DNA from: Streptomyces olivochromogenes
GTDB taxonomy: Bacteria > Actinomycetota > Actinomycetes > Streptomycetales > Streptomycetaceae
Length of the DNA stretch: 64,000 nucleotides
Reading direction: 5' to 3'
Assembly: GCF_021538895.1 (NCBI RefSeq)
Contig: NZ_JADDRL010000045.1
Span: forward strand, 1 to 64,000
The notes beneath the pieces are model-generated. The model had not been told where the DNA came from, searched no databases, and saw nothing but the letters and a program-made list of their open reading frames with translations. The first letter of the stretch is position 1, and every line of letters starts with the position of its first letter. A program made the translations under genes and the position numbers. Of the stretch, positions 42,982 to 51,430 are shown piece after piece.

Positions 42982-44142
42982 ATGGACCACCGTCTCTCCC
43001 CCGAGCTGGAGGAACTCCGCCGCACGGTGGAGGAGTTCGCGCACGATGTCGTGGCGCCGAAGATCGGCGACTTCTACGAGCGGCACGAGTTCCCGTACGA
43101 GATCGTCCGCGAGATGGGCCGCATGGGTCTGTTCGGGCTGCCGTTCCCGGAGGAGTACGGCGGCATGGGCGGCGACTACCTGGCGCTGGGCCTCGCGCTG
43201 GAGGAGCTGGCCCGGGTGGACTCCTCGGTCGCCATCACGCTGGAGGCGGGCGTCTCGCTGGGCGCGATGCCGATCCATCTGTTCGGCACCGAGGAGCAGA
43301 AGCGCGAGTGGCTCCCGCGTCTGTGCTCGGGCGAGATGCTGGGCGCCTTCGGCCTCACGGAGCCGGACGGCGGCTCGGACGCGGGCGCGACCCGTACGAC
43401 GGCCCGTCTCGACCCGGAGACCGACGAGTGGGTGATCAACGGCAGCAAGTGCTTCATCACCAACTCCGGTACGGACATCACGGGTCTGGTGACGGTCACC
43501 GCGGTCACCGGCCGCAAGCCGGACGGCAAGCCGCTGATCTCGGCGATCATCGTCCCGTCGGGCACGCCCGGCTTCACGGTGGCGGCCCCGTACTCGAAGG
43601 TCGGCTGGAACGCCTCGGACACCCGCGAACTGTCCTTCCAGGACGTCCGCGTGCCCGCCGCCAACCTGCTCGGCGAGCCCGGCCGGGGGTACGCGCAGTT
43701 CCTGCGGATCCTCGACGAGGGCCGCATCGCCATCGCGGCGCTCGCGACGGGCCTCGCGCAGGGCTGTGTGGACGAGTCGGTCAAGTACGCCAAGGAGCGC
43801 CAGGCCTTCGGCCGGCCGATCGGTGCCAACCAGGCCATCCAGTTCAAGATCGCCGACATGGAGATGAAGGCCCACACGGCCCGCCTCGCCTGGCGCGACG
43901 CGGCCTCCCGGCTGGTGGCGGGCGAGCCGTTCAAGAAGGAGGCGGCCCTGGCCAAGCTGTACTCCTCCACGATCGCGGTCGACAACGCCCGTGACGCCAC
44001 GCAGGTGCACGGCGGCTACGGCTTCATGAACGAGTACCCGGTGGCCCGCATGTGGCGCGACTCCAAGATCCTGGAGATCGGCGAGGGCACGAGCGAGGTG
44101 CAGCGGATGCTCATCGCACGGGAGTTGGGGCTCGTGGGCTGA
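42982..44142 (+). CDS. Acyl-CoA dehydrogenase (probable isovaleryl-CoA dehydrogenase)
   Basis: The 386-residue flavoprotein has acyl-CoA dehydrogenase motifs GAFGLTEPDGGSDAG, KCFITNSGTDITG, RQAFGRPIGANQAIQFKIAD and VHGGYGFMNEYPVARMWRD, with the IGEGTSEVQRMLI end. It is fourth in the carboxylase/hmgL operon, five bases after hmgL. It probably desaturates isovaleryl-CoA to the methylcrotonoyl-CoA that the carboxylase uses. The ATG at 42982 was preferred to a GTG at 42973 because AAGGA lies too close to the latter. Specificity is inferred from context. Confidence 0.87.
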   Translation: MDHRLSPELEELRRTVEEFAHDVVAPKIGDFYERHEFPYEIVREMGRMGLFGLPFPEEYGGMGGDYLALGLALEELARVDSSVAITLEAGVSLGAMPIHLFGTEEQKREWLPRLCSGEMLGAFGLTEPDGGSDAGATRTTARLDPETDEWVINGSKCFITNSGTDITGLVTVTAVTGRKPDGKPLISAIIVPSGTPGFTVAAPYSKVGWNASDTRELSFQDVRVPAANLLGEPGRGYAQFLRILDEGRIAIAALATGLAQGCVDESVKYAKERQAFGRPIGANQAIQFKIADMEMKAHTARLAWRDAASRLVAGEPFKKEAALAKLYSSTIAVDNARDATQVHGGYGFMNEYPVARMWRDSKILEIGEGTSEVQRMLIARELGLVG

Positions 44143-44183
44143 GTTCCCGGGCCCCGGGGCCCCGACTGCTGACGGGTCGTGAC

Positions 44184-44258
44184 GCGAGGCGCCCCGCCCT
44201 CTGGACATCAGGTGAGGTTAGGCTAACCTACCTTCGATATGTCCGGCGGGCGCCTCGC
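44184..44258. promoter_or_regulatory. Iron box upstream of desE within a larger inverted repeat
   Basis: Positions 44213-44231 read TGAGGTTAGGCTAACCTAC, a 19-bp IdeR/DmdR-type iron box differing from the consensus only at its ends. It is framed by an imperfect inverted repeat: arm 44184-44208 and arm 44239-44258 share GCGAGGCGCCC, GCC and GGACAT blocks. The box indicates repression of desE and the reductase gene by the DtxR-family regulator DmdR1 when iron is sufficient. Confidence 0.88.
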
Positions 44259-44281
44259 CCCGTTCGAAAGCAGTCATACCC

Positions 44282-45331
44282 ATGCCCCATGCCCGTGCCA
44301 CCCACCTCACTCGCCGCGGCATCCTCGCCGCGGGCGGCGCCCTCGGCCTCGGTGCCGCGCTCGCGGCCTGCGGTGACGACGACGGGAAAGACAAGGGCTC
44401 GGACGACGGGACCAAGGCGGCCAAGTCCGGTCCCTGGACGTTCAAGGACGACCGCGGACAGACCGCCAAGTCCGACAAGGTGCCCTCGAACATCGTCGCG
44501 TTCGTCGGCGTGGCCGCCGCGCTGTACGACTACGGCGTCCAGGCCAAGGGCGTCTTCGGCCCCACGAAGACCAAGGACGGCAAGGCGGACGTCCAGGCCG
44601 GCGACATGGACATCAGCAAGGTGACCGTCCTCGGCAACGAGTGGGGCCAGTTCAACATCGAGAAGTACGTCTCCCTCGCGCCCGACGCGCTCCTGTCCAC
44701 GATGTTCGACGACGCCGGCACCCTCTGGTACGTGCCGGAGGAGTCCAAGAAGAAGATCGAGGCGGTCGGCGCCCCGAGCGTGGGCGTCTCCGTCTACGAC
44801 CGCCAGCTGACCGAGCCGCTCCAGCGCATGCTGGCGCTCGCCGAGTCGCTCGGCGGCGACGTCGGTTCGGCCAAGGTCACGCAGGCCAAGAAGCGCTTCG
44901 AGGACGCCGCGGCCCGGCTGCGCGCCGCCGCCAAGGCCAAGCCCGACATCAAGGTGATGGCCGGTTCCGCCAGCCAGGACCTGTTCTACGTCTCCGGCAC
45001 CAACCTCTCCGTCGACCTGGAGTACTTCAAGGCCCTCGGCGTGCACTTCGTCGAGCCCCCGGAGAGCGCCAAGAAGCAGGGCGGCGGCTGGTACGAGTCG
45101 CTGAGCTGGGAGAACGTCGACAAGTACGACGCGGACATCATCTTGATGGACAACCGCACCTCGGCCATCCAGCCCGCCGACATCACCGAGGGCACCTGGA
45201 AGAAGCTGCCCGCGGTGAAGGCGAAGCAGGTCATCGCCCGCAATCCCGAGCCGATCCTGTCCTACGACAAGTGCGCCCCGCTCCTGGAGGAGCTCGCGAC
45301 GGCCATCGAGAACGCGAAGAAGGTCAGCTGA
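44282..45331 (+). CDS. desE: Ferrioxamine-binding lipoprotein DesE
   Basis: The 349-residue substrate-binding protein delivers ferrioxamine to an ABC importer. It has an RR-containing signal (LTRRGILAAGGALGLG) ending in the lipobox LAAC, followed by an Asp/Lys-rich linker. The binding domain is of the FecB/class III type (SNIVAFVGVAAALYDYGV, LGNEWGQFNIEKYVSLAPD). It sits directly upstream of the siderophore reductase and desABCD and behind an iron box, as in S. coelicolor SCO2780. The importer membrane and ATPase genes are not in the window. Confidence 0.92.
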   Translation: MPHARATHLTRRGILAAGGALGLGAALAACGDDDGKDKGSDDGTKAAKSGPWTFKDDRGQTAKSDKVPSNIVAFVGVAAALYDYGVQAKGVFGPTKTKDGKADVQAGDMDISKVTVLGNEWGQFNIEKYVSLAPDALLSTMFDDAGTLWYVPEESKKKIEAVGAPSVGVSVYDRQLTEPLQRMLALAESLGGDVGSAKVTQAKKRFEDAAARLRAAAKAKPDIKVMAGSASQDLFYVSGTNLSVDLEYFKALGVHFVEPPESAKKQGGGWYESLSWENVDKYDADIILMDNRTSAIQPADITEGTWKKLPAVKAKQVIARNPEPILSYDKCAPLLEELATAIENAKKVS

Positions 45332-45340
45332 GGAGGCACC

Positions 45341-46180
45341 GTGACCACCGCCGTAGCCGCCCCGTTCCGTTTCTTCTCCCTACAGGTCGTACGGACGAGG
45401 CGGCTCGGCCCGTCCCTGGTCCGGGTCACCTTCGCCGGGCCCGATCTGTACGCCTTCCACTCCCGGGGCCGCGACCAGTCGCTGTCGCTGTTCCTGCCGC
45501 ACCCCGGCCAGACCGAGCCCGTCGTACCCATCGAGCTGGGCGACGGCTGGTGGGCCGCCTGGCGCGAACTCCCGGACGACGTACGGGCGGTGATGCGCTC
45601 GTACACCCTGCGGGCCCTGCGCCGCGGGCACGGCGAGCCTGGCAAGCCCGATGAGATCGACATCGACTTCGTCCTGCACACCCCGGCCGGACCCGCCTCG
45701 CACTGGGCCTCCCGGGCCGCCGCCGGTGACCGCGTCCTGCTGCTCGGCCCGGCGATCGCCGACAACCGCGCGATCCGCTTCCGGCCGCCCGAGGACACCG
45801 ACCTCGTCGCCATCTGGGGCGACGAGACCGCCGTACCCGCCGCCTCCGCGATCCTGGAGTCCCTGCCGGCCGGCACCCGTGCCCGCGTCTGGCTGGAGGT
45901 GCCGCACGCCGGGGACGTCCAGCACGTCGACACCGAGGCCGACGTGGACCTCACCTGGCTCGTGGGCGATCAGGACTCCCCCAGGGCCGTCGACGCCGTA
46001 CGCGCCGCACAACTCCCGCCCGCCGAAAGCCCGTACGTCTGGATCGCGGGCGAGTCCGGCCGGGTGAAGGAGCTGCGCCGGCACTTCGTCGGCGAGCGCG
46101 GCATCGACCGGCGGCGCGTCACCTTCGTCGGCTACTGGCGGCTGGGAATGAGCGAGGAGCAACTGCGCGAGTCCGCGTAA
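45341..46180 (+). CDS. desF: Siderophore-interacting protein (FAD-dependent ferric-siderophore reductase)
   Basis: The 279-residue protein belongs to the SIP/ViuB family, which uses FAD and NAD(P)H to reduce Fe(III)-siderophores and release iron in the cytoplasm. Visible features are RRLGPSLVRVTFAGPD, the FAD-binding MRSYTLRAL, VLHTPAGPASHWA and the C-terminal family motif GYWRLGMSEEQ. The GTG start follows GAGGAGG, nine bases after desE, so the two share the iron-box promoter. The symbol desF is used in part of the literature; SCO2781 is the probable counterpart. Confidence 0.88.
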   Translation: MTTAVAAPFRFFSLQVVRTRRLGPSLVRVTFAGPDLYAFHSRGRDQSLSLFLPHPGQTEPVVPIELGDGWWAAWRELPDDVRAVMRSYTLRALRRGHGEPGKPDEIDIDFVLHTPAGPASHWASRAAAGDRVLLLGPAIADNRAIRFRPPEDTDLVAIWGDETAVPAASAILESLPAGTRARVWLEVPHAGDVQHVDTEADVDLTWLVGDQDSPRAVDAVRAAQLPPAESPYVWIAGESGRVKELRRHFVGERGIDRRRVTFVGYWRLGMSEEQLRESA

Positions 46181-46201
46181 CCGCCGTCGGAGTGACGGCG
46201 G
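46181..46201 (+). terminator. Hairpin after the desE-reductase unit
   Basis: Arms CCGCCGTC and GACGGCGG pair perfectly around a five-base loop, starting right after the reductase stop. It separates this unit from the desA promoter. Confidence 0.6.
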
Positions 46202-46229
46202 TCACGGGAGGGGCGCGTCTCCACTCGAT

Positions 46230-46256
46230 CAACTTAGGTTAGGCTAACCTAAGTTG
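46230..46256. promoter_or_regulatory. Perfect iron box (27-bp palindrome) upstream of desABCD
   Basis: The 19-bp core 46234-46252 is TTAGGTTAGGCTAACCTAA, the exact DmdR/IdeR consensus. Four more bases on each side keep the symmetry, giving a 27-bp palindrome with a central G. It lies 62 bases upstream of desA and should give tight iron repression of desferrioxamine synthesis. Confidence 0.93.
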
Positions 46257-46318
46257 AAGCCGCGGATCCGCGTCCCTCTCCCCATCCCGCACGGACCGTC
46301 CCCCCGGAGGACCCCCAC

Positions 46319-47785
46319 ATGCGCTCGCACCTGCTCAATGACCTCACCGCGGAGCACTACCGCCGCTCCGTGACCGAAGGAGTCGAGCGGGTGGCGGCCA
46401 AACTCGGCACCACCGGCCGTCCGTTCACCGGCGTCACCGTCGACGCCCTCGCCCCCCGCATCGAGCAGATCGACCTCGACCGTCCCCTGCACGACACCAC
46501 CGCGGCGCTGGACGAGCTGGAGGAGGTCTACCTCCGCGACGCGGTCTACTTCCACCACCCCCGCTACCTCGCCCACCTCAACTGCCCCGTCGTCATCCCG
46601 GCGGTGCTCGGCGAGGCGGTGCTCTCCGCGGTCAACTCCTCCCTGGACACCTGGGACCAGTCGGCCGGCGGCACCCTCATCGAGCGCAGGCTCGTCGACT
46701 GGACGGCCGCCCGCATCGGCCTCGGCCCGGCCGCCGACGGCGTGTTCACCTCCGGCGGCACCCAGTCCAACCTCCAGGCCCTGCTGCTGGCCCGGGAGGA
46801 GTCGAAGCCGGGGCAGGCAGGGTGGGAGAGCGGGGTCAACCCCGGGAAACTGCGCGTCTTCGCCTCCGAGGTCAGCCACTTCAGCGTCAAGAAGTCCGCC
46901 AAACTCCTCGGCCTGGGCGCCGACAGCGTCGTGTCGATCCCCGTCGACCACGACAAGCGCATGCAGACGGTCGCGCTCGCCCATGAACTGGAGCGCTGCA
47001 GGCGGGACGGCCTGGTCCCGATGGCCGTCGTCGCCACCGCCGGCACCACCGACTTCGGCTCCATCGACCCGCTGCCCGAGATCGCCGAGCTGTGCGCGCG
47101 GCACGACGTGTGGATGCACGTGGACGCCGCCTACGGCTGCGGACTGCTCGCCTCCCGCAAGTACCGGGACCGCATCGACGGTATCGAGCGCGCCGACTCC
47201 GTGACCGTCGACTACCACAAGTCCTTCTTCCAGCCGGTGAGTTCGTCCGCCGTCCTGGTCCGCGACGCCGCCACCCTGCGGCACGCGACCTACCACGCCG
47301 AGTACCTCAACCCGCGGCGCATGGTGCACGAGCGCATCCCCAACCAGGTCGACAAGTCCCTGCAGACCACTCGCCGCTTCGACGCGCTCAAGCTGTGGAT
47401 GACCCTGCGCGTCATGGGCGCCGACGGCATCGGCGAACTCTTCGACGAGGTCTGCGACCTGGCGGCCGAGGGCTGGCAGCTGCTGGCCGCCGACCCCCGC
47501 TTCGACGTCGTCGTCGAGCCCACCCTCTCCACCCTCGTCTTCCGCTGCATCCCGGCGGCCGTCACCGACCCGGCCGAGATCGACCGCGCCAACCTGTACG
47601 CCCGCAGGGCCCTGTTCGCCTCCGGCGACGCCGTGGTCGCGGGCACCAAGGTCGACGGCCGCCACTACCTGAAGTTCACCCTGCTCAACCCCGAGACGAC
47701 GACGGCCGACATCGCGGCCGTCCTCGACCTGATCGCCGGCCACGCCGAGCAGTACCTGGGAGAGTCCCTTGACCGCGCGTCCTGA
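46319..47785 (+). CDS. desA: Lysine decarboxylase DesA
   Basis: The 488-residue PLP enzyme of the group II decarboxylase family converts L-lysine to cadaverine, the first step to desferrioxamine. Motifs are FTSGGTQSNLQALLLARE, AGTTDFGSIDPL, HVDAAYGCGLL and VDYHKSFFQP, with the PLP Lys at about 301. The ATG follows GGAGG nine bases away. The desB start overlaps its end by 17 bases. Expression is governed by the iron box upstream. Confidence 0.95.
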   Translation: MRSHLLNDLTAEHYRRSVTEGVERVAAKLGTTGRPFTGVTVDALAPRIEQIDLDRPLHDTTAALDELEEVYLRDAVYFHHPRYLAHLNCPVVIPAVLGEAVLSAVNSSLDTWDQSAGGTLIERRLVDWTAARIGLGPAADGVFTSGGTQSNLQALLLAREESKPGQAGWESGVNPGKLRVFASEVSHFSVKKSAKLLGLGADSVVSIPVDHDKRMQTVALAHELERCRRDGLVPMAVVATAGTTDFGSIDPLPEIAELCARHDVWMHVDAAYGCGLLASRKYRDRIDGIERADSVTVDYHKSFFQPVSSSAVLVRDAATLRHATYHAEYLNPRRMVHERIPNQVDKSLQTTRRFDALKLWMTLRVMGADGIGELFDEVCDLAAEGWQLLAADPRFDVVVEPTLSTLVFRCIPAAVTDPAEIDRANLYARRALFASGDAVVAGTKVDGRHYLKFTLLNPETTTADIAAVLDLIAGHAEQYLGESLDRAS

Positions 47786-49055
47786 AGCCCCGCTCCGCAC
47801 CCACGATTTCGTGGGGATCGGGCTCGGCCCCTTCAACCTCGGCCTCGCCTGCCTCACCGAGCCCGTCGCCGAACTCGACGGTGTCTTCCTGGAGTCCAAG
47901 CCCGACTTCGAGTGGCACGCGGGCATGTTTCTCGACGGCGCCCACCTGCAGACCCCGTTCATGTCGGACCTGGTCACCCTGGCGGACCCGACCTCCCCGT
48001 ACTCCTTCCTCAACTACCTGAAGGAGAAGGGCAGGCTGTACTCGTTCTACATCCGCGAGAACTTCTATCCGCTGCGGGTGGAGTACGACGACTACTGCCG
48101 CTGGGCCGCCTCGAAGCTCTCCAGCATCCGCTTCGGCACGACGGTCACCGAGGTGACGTACGAGGACGAGGTGTACGTCGTCCGCACCGAGGCCGGCGAG
48201 ACGTTCCGGGCCCGTCATCTGGTACTCGGCACCGGCACGGTCCCCTTCGTCCCCGAGGCCTGCCAGGATCTGGGCGGCGACGTCATCCACACCGCGCAGT
48301 ACATGCACCGCAAGGCGGAGCTGCCGGCCAAGAAGTCCCTCACGATCGTCGGCAGCGGCCAGAGCGCCGCCGAGATCTACTACGAACTGCTCTCCGAGAT
48401 CGACGTCCACGGCTACGAGCTCAACTGGGTCACCCGCTCCCCGCGGTTCTTCCCGCTGGAGTACACGAAGCTGACCCTGGAGTTGACCTCCCCGGACTAC
48501 ATCGACTACTTCCGCGCGCTGCCCGAGGAGACCCGCTACCGGCTGGAGAAGCAGCAGAAGGGCCTGTTCAAGGGCATCAACTCGGACCTGATCGACGCCA
48601 TCTTCGACCTGCTCTACCAGAAGAACGTCGAGAGCGGCGACCGCCCGGTCCCCACCCGCCTGCTCACCAACTCCACGCTGACCAGCGCCCGGCACGAGGA
48701 CGACGCGTACACGCTCGGCTTCCACCAGGACGAGCAGGACAAGGACTTCGAGATCCGCACCGAGGGCCTGATCCTGGCCACCGGCTACCACTACCGCCCA
48801 CCGGCCTTCCTCGAACCGCTGACCGACCGCCTCCGCTTCGACGGCCACGGCCGCTTCGACGTCGCCCGCAACTACTCCATCGACACCACGGGCCGCGGCG
48901 TCTTCCTCCAGAACGCCGGCGTCCACACCCACAGCATCACGTCCCCCGACCTGGGCATGGGCCCCTACCGCAACGCGTACATCATCCGCGAACTGCTCGG
49001 CACCGAGTACTACCCGGTCGAGAAGACGATCGCGTTCCAGGAGTTCGCCGCATGA
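47769..49055 (+). CDS. desB: Cadaverine N-monooxygenase DesB
   Basis: The 428-residue flavoprotein hydroxylates cadaverine to N-hydroxycadaverine with FAD, NADPH and oxygen. It has the FAD motif GIGLGPFNLGLA, the NADPH-binding GSGQSAAEIYYEL and the LATGYHYRPP motif of siderophore N-monooxygenases. The start is a TTG (followed by ACCGCGCGTCCT) preceded by GGGAGAG and embedded in the end of desA, so translation is coupled. Confidence 0.95.
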   Translation: MTARPEAPLRTHDFVGIGLGPFNLGLACLTEPVAELDGVFLESKPDFEWHAGMFLDGAHLQTPFMSDLVTLADPTSPYSFLNYLKEKGRLYSFYIRENFYPLRVEYDDYCRWAASKLSSIRFGTTVTEVTYEDEVYVVRTEAGETFRARHLVLGTGTVPFVPEACQDLGGDVIHTAQYMHRKAELPAKKSLTIVGSGQSAAEIYYELLSEIDVHGYELNWVTRSPRFFPLEYTKLTLELTSPDYIDYFRALPEETRYRLEKQQKGLFKGINSDLIDAIFDLLYQKNVESGDRPVPTRLLTNSTLTSARHEDDAYTLGFHQDEQDKDFEIRTEGLILATGYHYRPPAFLEPLTDRLRFDGHGRFDVARNYSIDTTGRGVFLQNAGVHTHSITSPDLGMGPYRNAYIIRELLGTEYYPVEKTIAFQEFAA

Positions 49056-49591
49056 CCGTCTTGAGCACCATGTTCACCTTCCGCCCCCTCGACCCCCTGA
49101 AGGACGCCGAGTTGCTGCACGGGTGGGTCACGCATCCCAAGGCGGCGTTCTGGATGATGCAGGACGCCAGGCTGGAGGATGTCGAGCGCGCCTACATGGA
49201 GATCGCGGCCGATGAGCATCATCACGCGCTGCTCGGGCTGCTCGACGGGAAGCCCGCCTTTTTGATGGAGCGGTACGACCCTGCGCACCGGGAGTTGGTG
49301 GGGCTGTACGAGCCCGAGCCGGGGGACGTCGGGATGCACTTCCTGGTGCCGGCGACCCAGGCGCCCGTGCACGGGTTCACCAGGGCCGTCATCACCGCCG
49401 TGATGGCGAGGCTCTTCGAGGACCCGGCGACGCGCCGGGTGGTCGTGGAGCCGGACGTGCGCAACAAGGCGGTGCACGCCCTCAACGCGGCCGTCGGGTT
49501 CGTGCCCGAGCGGGAGATCAGGAAGCCGGAGAAGGACGCGCTGCTGAGCTTCTGCACGCGCGAGGGGTTCGAGCGGGCGGTGGCCGCATGA
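49052..49591 (+). CDS. desC: Acyl-CoA-dependent N-acyltransferase DesC
   Basis: The 179-residue GNAT-type enzyme acylates N-hydroxycadaverine with succinyl-, acetyl- or other acyl-CoA, which decides between desferrioxamine E, B and amphiphilic forms. Family segments are GWVTHPKAAFWMM, MHFLVPATQ and the C-terminal VVVEPDVRNKAVHALNAAVGF. The ATG overlaps the desB stop (ATGA). Confidence 0.94.
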   Translation: MTVLSTMFTFRPLDPLKDAELLHGWVTHPKAAFWMMQDARLEDVERAYMEIAADEHHHALLGLLDGKPAFLMERYDPAHRELVGLYEPEPGDVGMHFLVPATQAPVHGFTRAVITAVMARLFEDPATRRVVVEPDVRNKAVHALNAAVGFVPEREIRKPEKDALLSFCTREGFERAVAA

Positions 49592-51357
49592 GCCTCGCCG
49601 ACGCCGTGGCCCATCTGTCCCCCGAGCGCTGGGAGACGGCCAACCGCCTCCTGATACGCAAGGCGCTCGCCGAGTTCGCCCACGAGCGCCTCCTCACCCC
49701 GCAGGCGGACGGGGACGCGTACGTCGTCCGCAGCGACGACGGCCGCACCCGCTACCGCTTCACCGCCGTCCGCCGCGCCCTCGACCACTGGCAGATCGAC
49801 GCCGGGTCCGTCTCCCGGCACCGTGACGACACCGAACTCCCGCTGTCCGCAATGGACTTCTTCATCGAGCTGCGCCAGTCGCTGGGCCTGAGCGACGAGA
49901 TCCTCCCGGTCTACCTGGAGGAGATCTCCTCCACCCTCTCCAGCACCTGCTACAAGCTCGCGAAGCCGCGGATGCCGGTGGCCGAGCTGGCGCGCGGCGG
50001 CTTCCAGGCGATCGAGACCGGGATGACCGAGGGCCATCCCTGCTTCGTCGCCAACAACGGGCGGCTCGGCTTCGGCATCCACGAGTACCGGTCGTACGCC
50101 CCGGAGACCGCGAACCCGGTCCGGCTGGTGTGGCTGGCCGCGCACCGCTCCCGGGCGGCGTTCACGGCCGGCGCGGGGATCGAGTACGAGTCCTTCGTCC
50201 GGCAGGAGCTGGGCGAGGAGACCGTCGAGCGCTTCGACGGCGTCCTGCGGGACAAGGGGCTGGACCCGGCCGACCATCTCCTCATCCCGGTCCACCCGTG
50301 GCAGTGGTGGAACAAGCTCACCGTCACCTTCGCCGCCGAGGTGGCCCGCGGGCACCTGGTCTGCCTGGGCGAGGGCGACGACGAGTACCTGGCCCAGCAG
50401 TCCATCCGGACGTTCTTCAACCGGTCGCACCCGGAGAAGCACTATGTGAAGACGGCCCTGTCCGTCCTCAACATGGGCTTCATGCGCGGGCTGTCGGCCG
50501 CCTACATGGAGGCGACCCCGGCGATCAACGACTGGCTGGCCCAGCTGATCGACAGTGACCCGGTGCTGAAGTCGACGGGCCTGTCGATCATCCGCGAGCG
50601 GGCGGCGGTCGGCTACCGGCACCTGGAGTACGAGGCGGCGACGGACCGCCACTCGCCGTACCGCAAGATGCTGGCCGCGCTGTGGCGCGAGAGCCCGGTC
50701 CCCTCCCTGCGGGAGGGCGAGTCGCTCGCCACGATGGCCTCCCTGCTCCACGTGGACCACGACGGCGCTTCCTTGGCCGGCGCGCTGATCGAGCGGTCCG
50801 GGCTGACGCCGAGGGAGTGGCTGCGGCAGTACCTGCGGGCGTACTACACGCCTCTCCTGCACAGCTTCTACGCCTACGACCTGGCCTACATGCCGCACGG
50901 CGAGAACGTGATCCTGGTCCTGAAGGACGGCGTGGTGCGACGCGCGATCTACAAGGACATCGCCGAGGAGATCGTGGTCATGGACGCGGACGCGGCGCTC
51001 CCGCCCGAGGTGCGGCGCGTGCGGGCCGAGGTCCCGGAGGACATGAAGCTGCTGTCGATCTTCACGGACGTCTTCGACTGCTTCTTCCGCTTCCTCGCCT
51101 CGATCCTGGCCGAGGAGGACATCCTGGCCGAGGACGCGTTCTGGGGCACGGTCGCGGAGGTCACCCGGGAGTACCAGGAGTCGGCGCCCGAACTCACCGA
51201 CCGGTTCCGGCAGTACGACATGTTCGCGCCCGAGTTCGCGCTGTCCTGCCTCAATCGGCTCCAGCTGCGCGACAACCGGCAGATGGTGGACCTGGCGGAT
51301 CCGTCCGGCGCGCTCCAGCTCGTCGGGAACCTGAGGAACCCCCTCGCGGGGCTCTGA
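49588..51357 (+). CDS. desD: NIS siderophore synthetase DesD
   Basis: The 589-residue IucA/IucC-family synthetase adenylates the succinyl carboxylate, condenses the hydroxamate monomers and macrocyclises the product. Characteristic segments are GHPCFVANNGRLGFG, HPWQWWNKLTVTFA, QQSIRTFFNRSHPEKHYVKT and the C-terminal FerA/FhuF-like helices. The ATG overlaps the desC stop (ATGA). It is the last gene of desABCD and is followed by a strong hairpin. Confidence 0.95.
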   Translation: MSLADAVAHLSPERWETANRLLIRKALAEFAHERLLTPQADGDAYVVRSDDGRTRYRFTAVRRALDHWQIDAGSVSRHRDDTELPLSAMDFFIELRQSLGLSDEILPVYLEEISSTLSSTCYKLAKPRMPVAELARGGFQAIETGMTEGHPCFVANNGRLGFGIHEYRSYAPETANPVRLVWLAAHRSRAAFTAGAGIEYESFVRQELGEETVERFDGVLRDKGLDPADHLLIPVHPWQWWNKLTVTFAAEVARGHLVCLGEGDDEYLAQQSIRTFFNRSHPEKHYVKTALSVLNMGFMRGLSAAYMEATPAINDWLAQLIDSDPVLKSTGLSIIRERAAVGYRHLEYEAATDRHSPYRKMLAALWRESPVPSLREGESLATMASLLHVDHDGASLAGALIERSGLTPREWLRQYLRAYYTPLLHSFYAYDLAYMPHGENVILVLKDGVVRRAIYKDIAEEIVVMDADAALPPEVRRVRAEVPEDMKLLSIFTDVFDCFFRFLASILAEEDILAEDAFWGTVAEVTREYQESAPELTDRFRQYDMFAPEFALSCLNRLQLRDNRQMVDLADPSGALQLVGNLRNPLAGL

Positions 51358-51382
51358 CCCGGTCGACGGTCGTCCACGGACG

Positions 51383-51421
51383 GACGGGCACCCCGGAGTA
51401 CGGTCCTCCGGGGTGCCCGTC
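51383..51421. terminator. Perfect 16-bp hairpin between desD and the GH20 gene
   Basis: Arms 51383-51398 and 51406-51421 are exact complements with a seven-base loop. It lies between convergent stops and probably terminates desABCD and the hexosaminidase transcript. Confidence 0.85.
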
Positions 51422-51430
51422 AGCCTTCGG

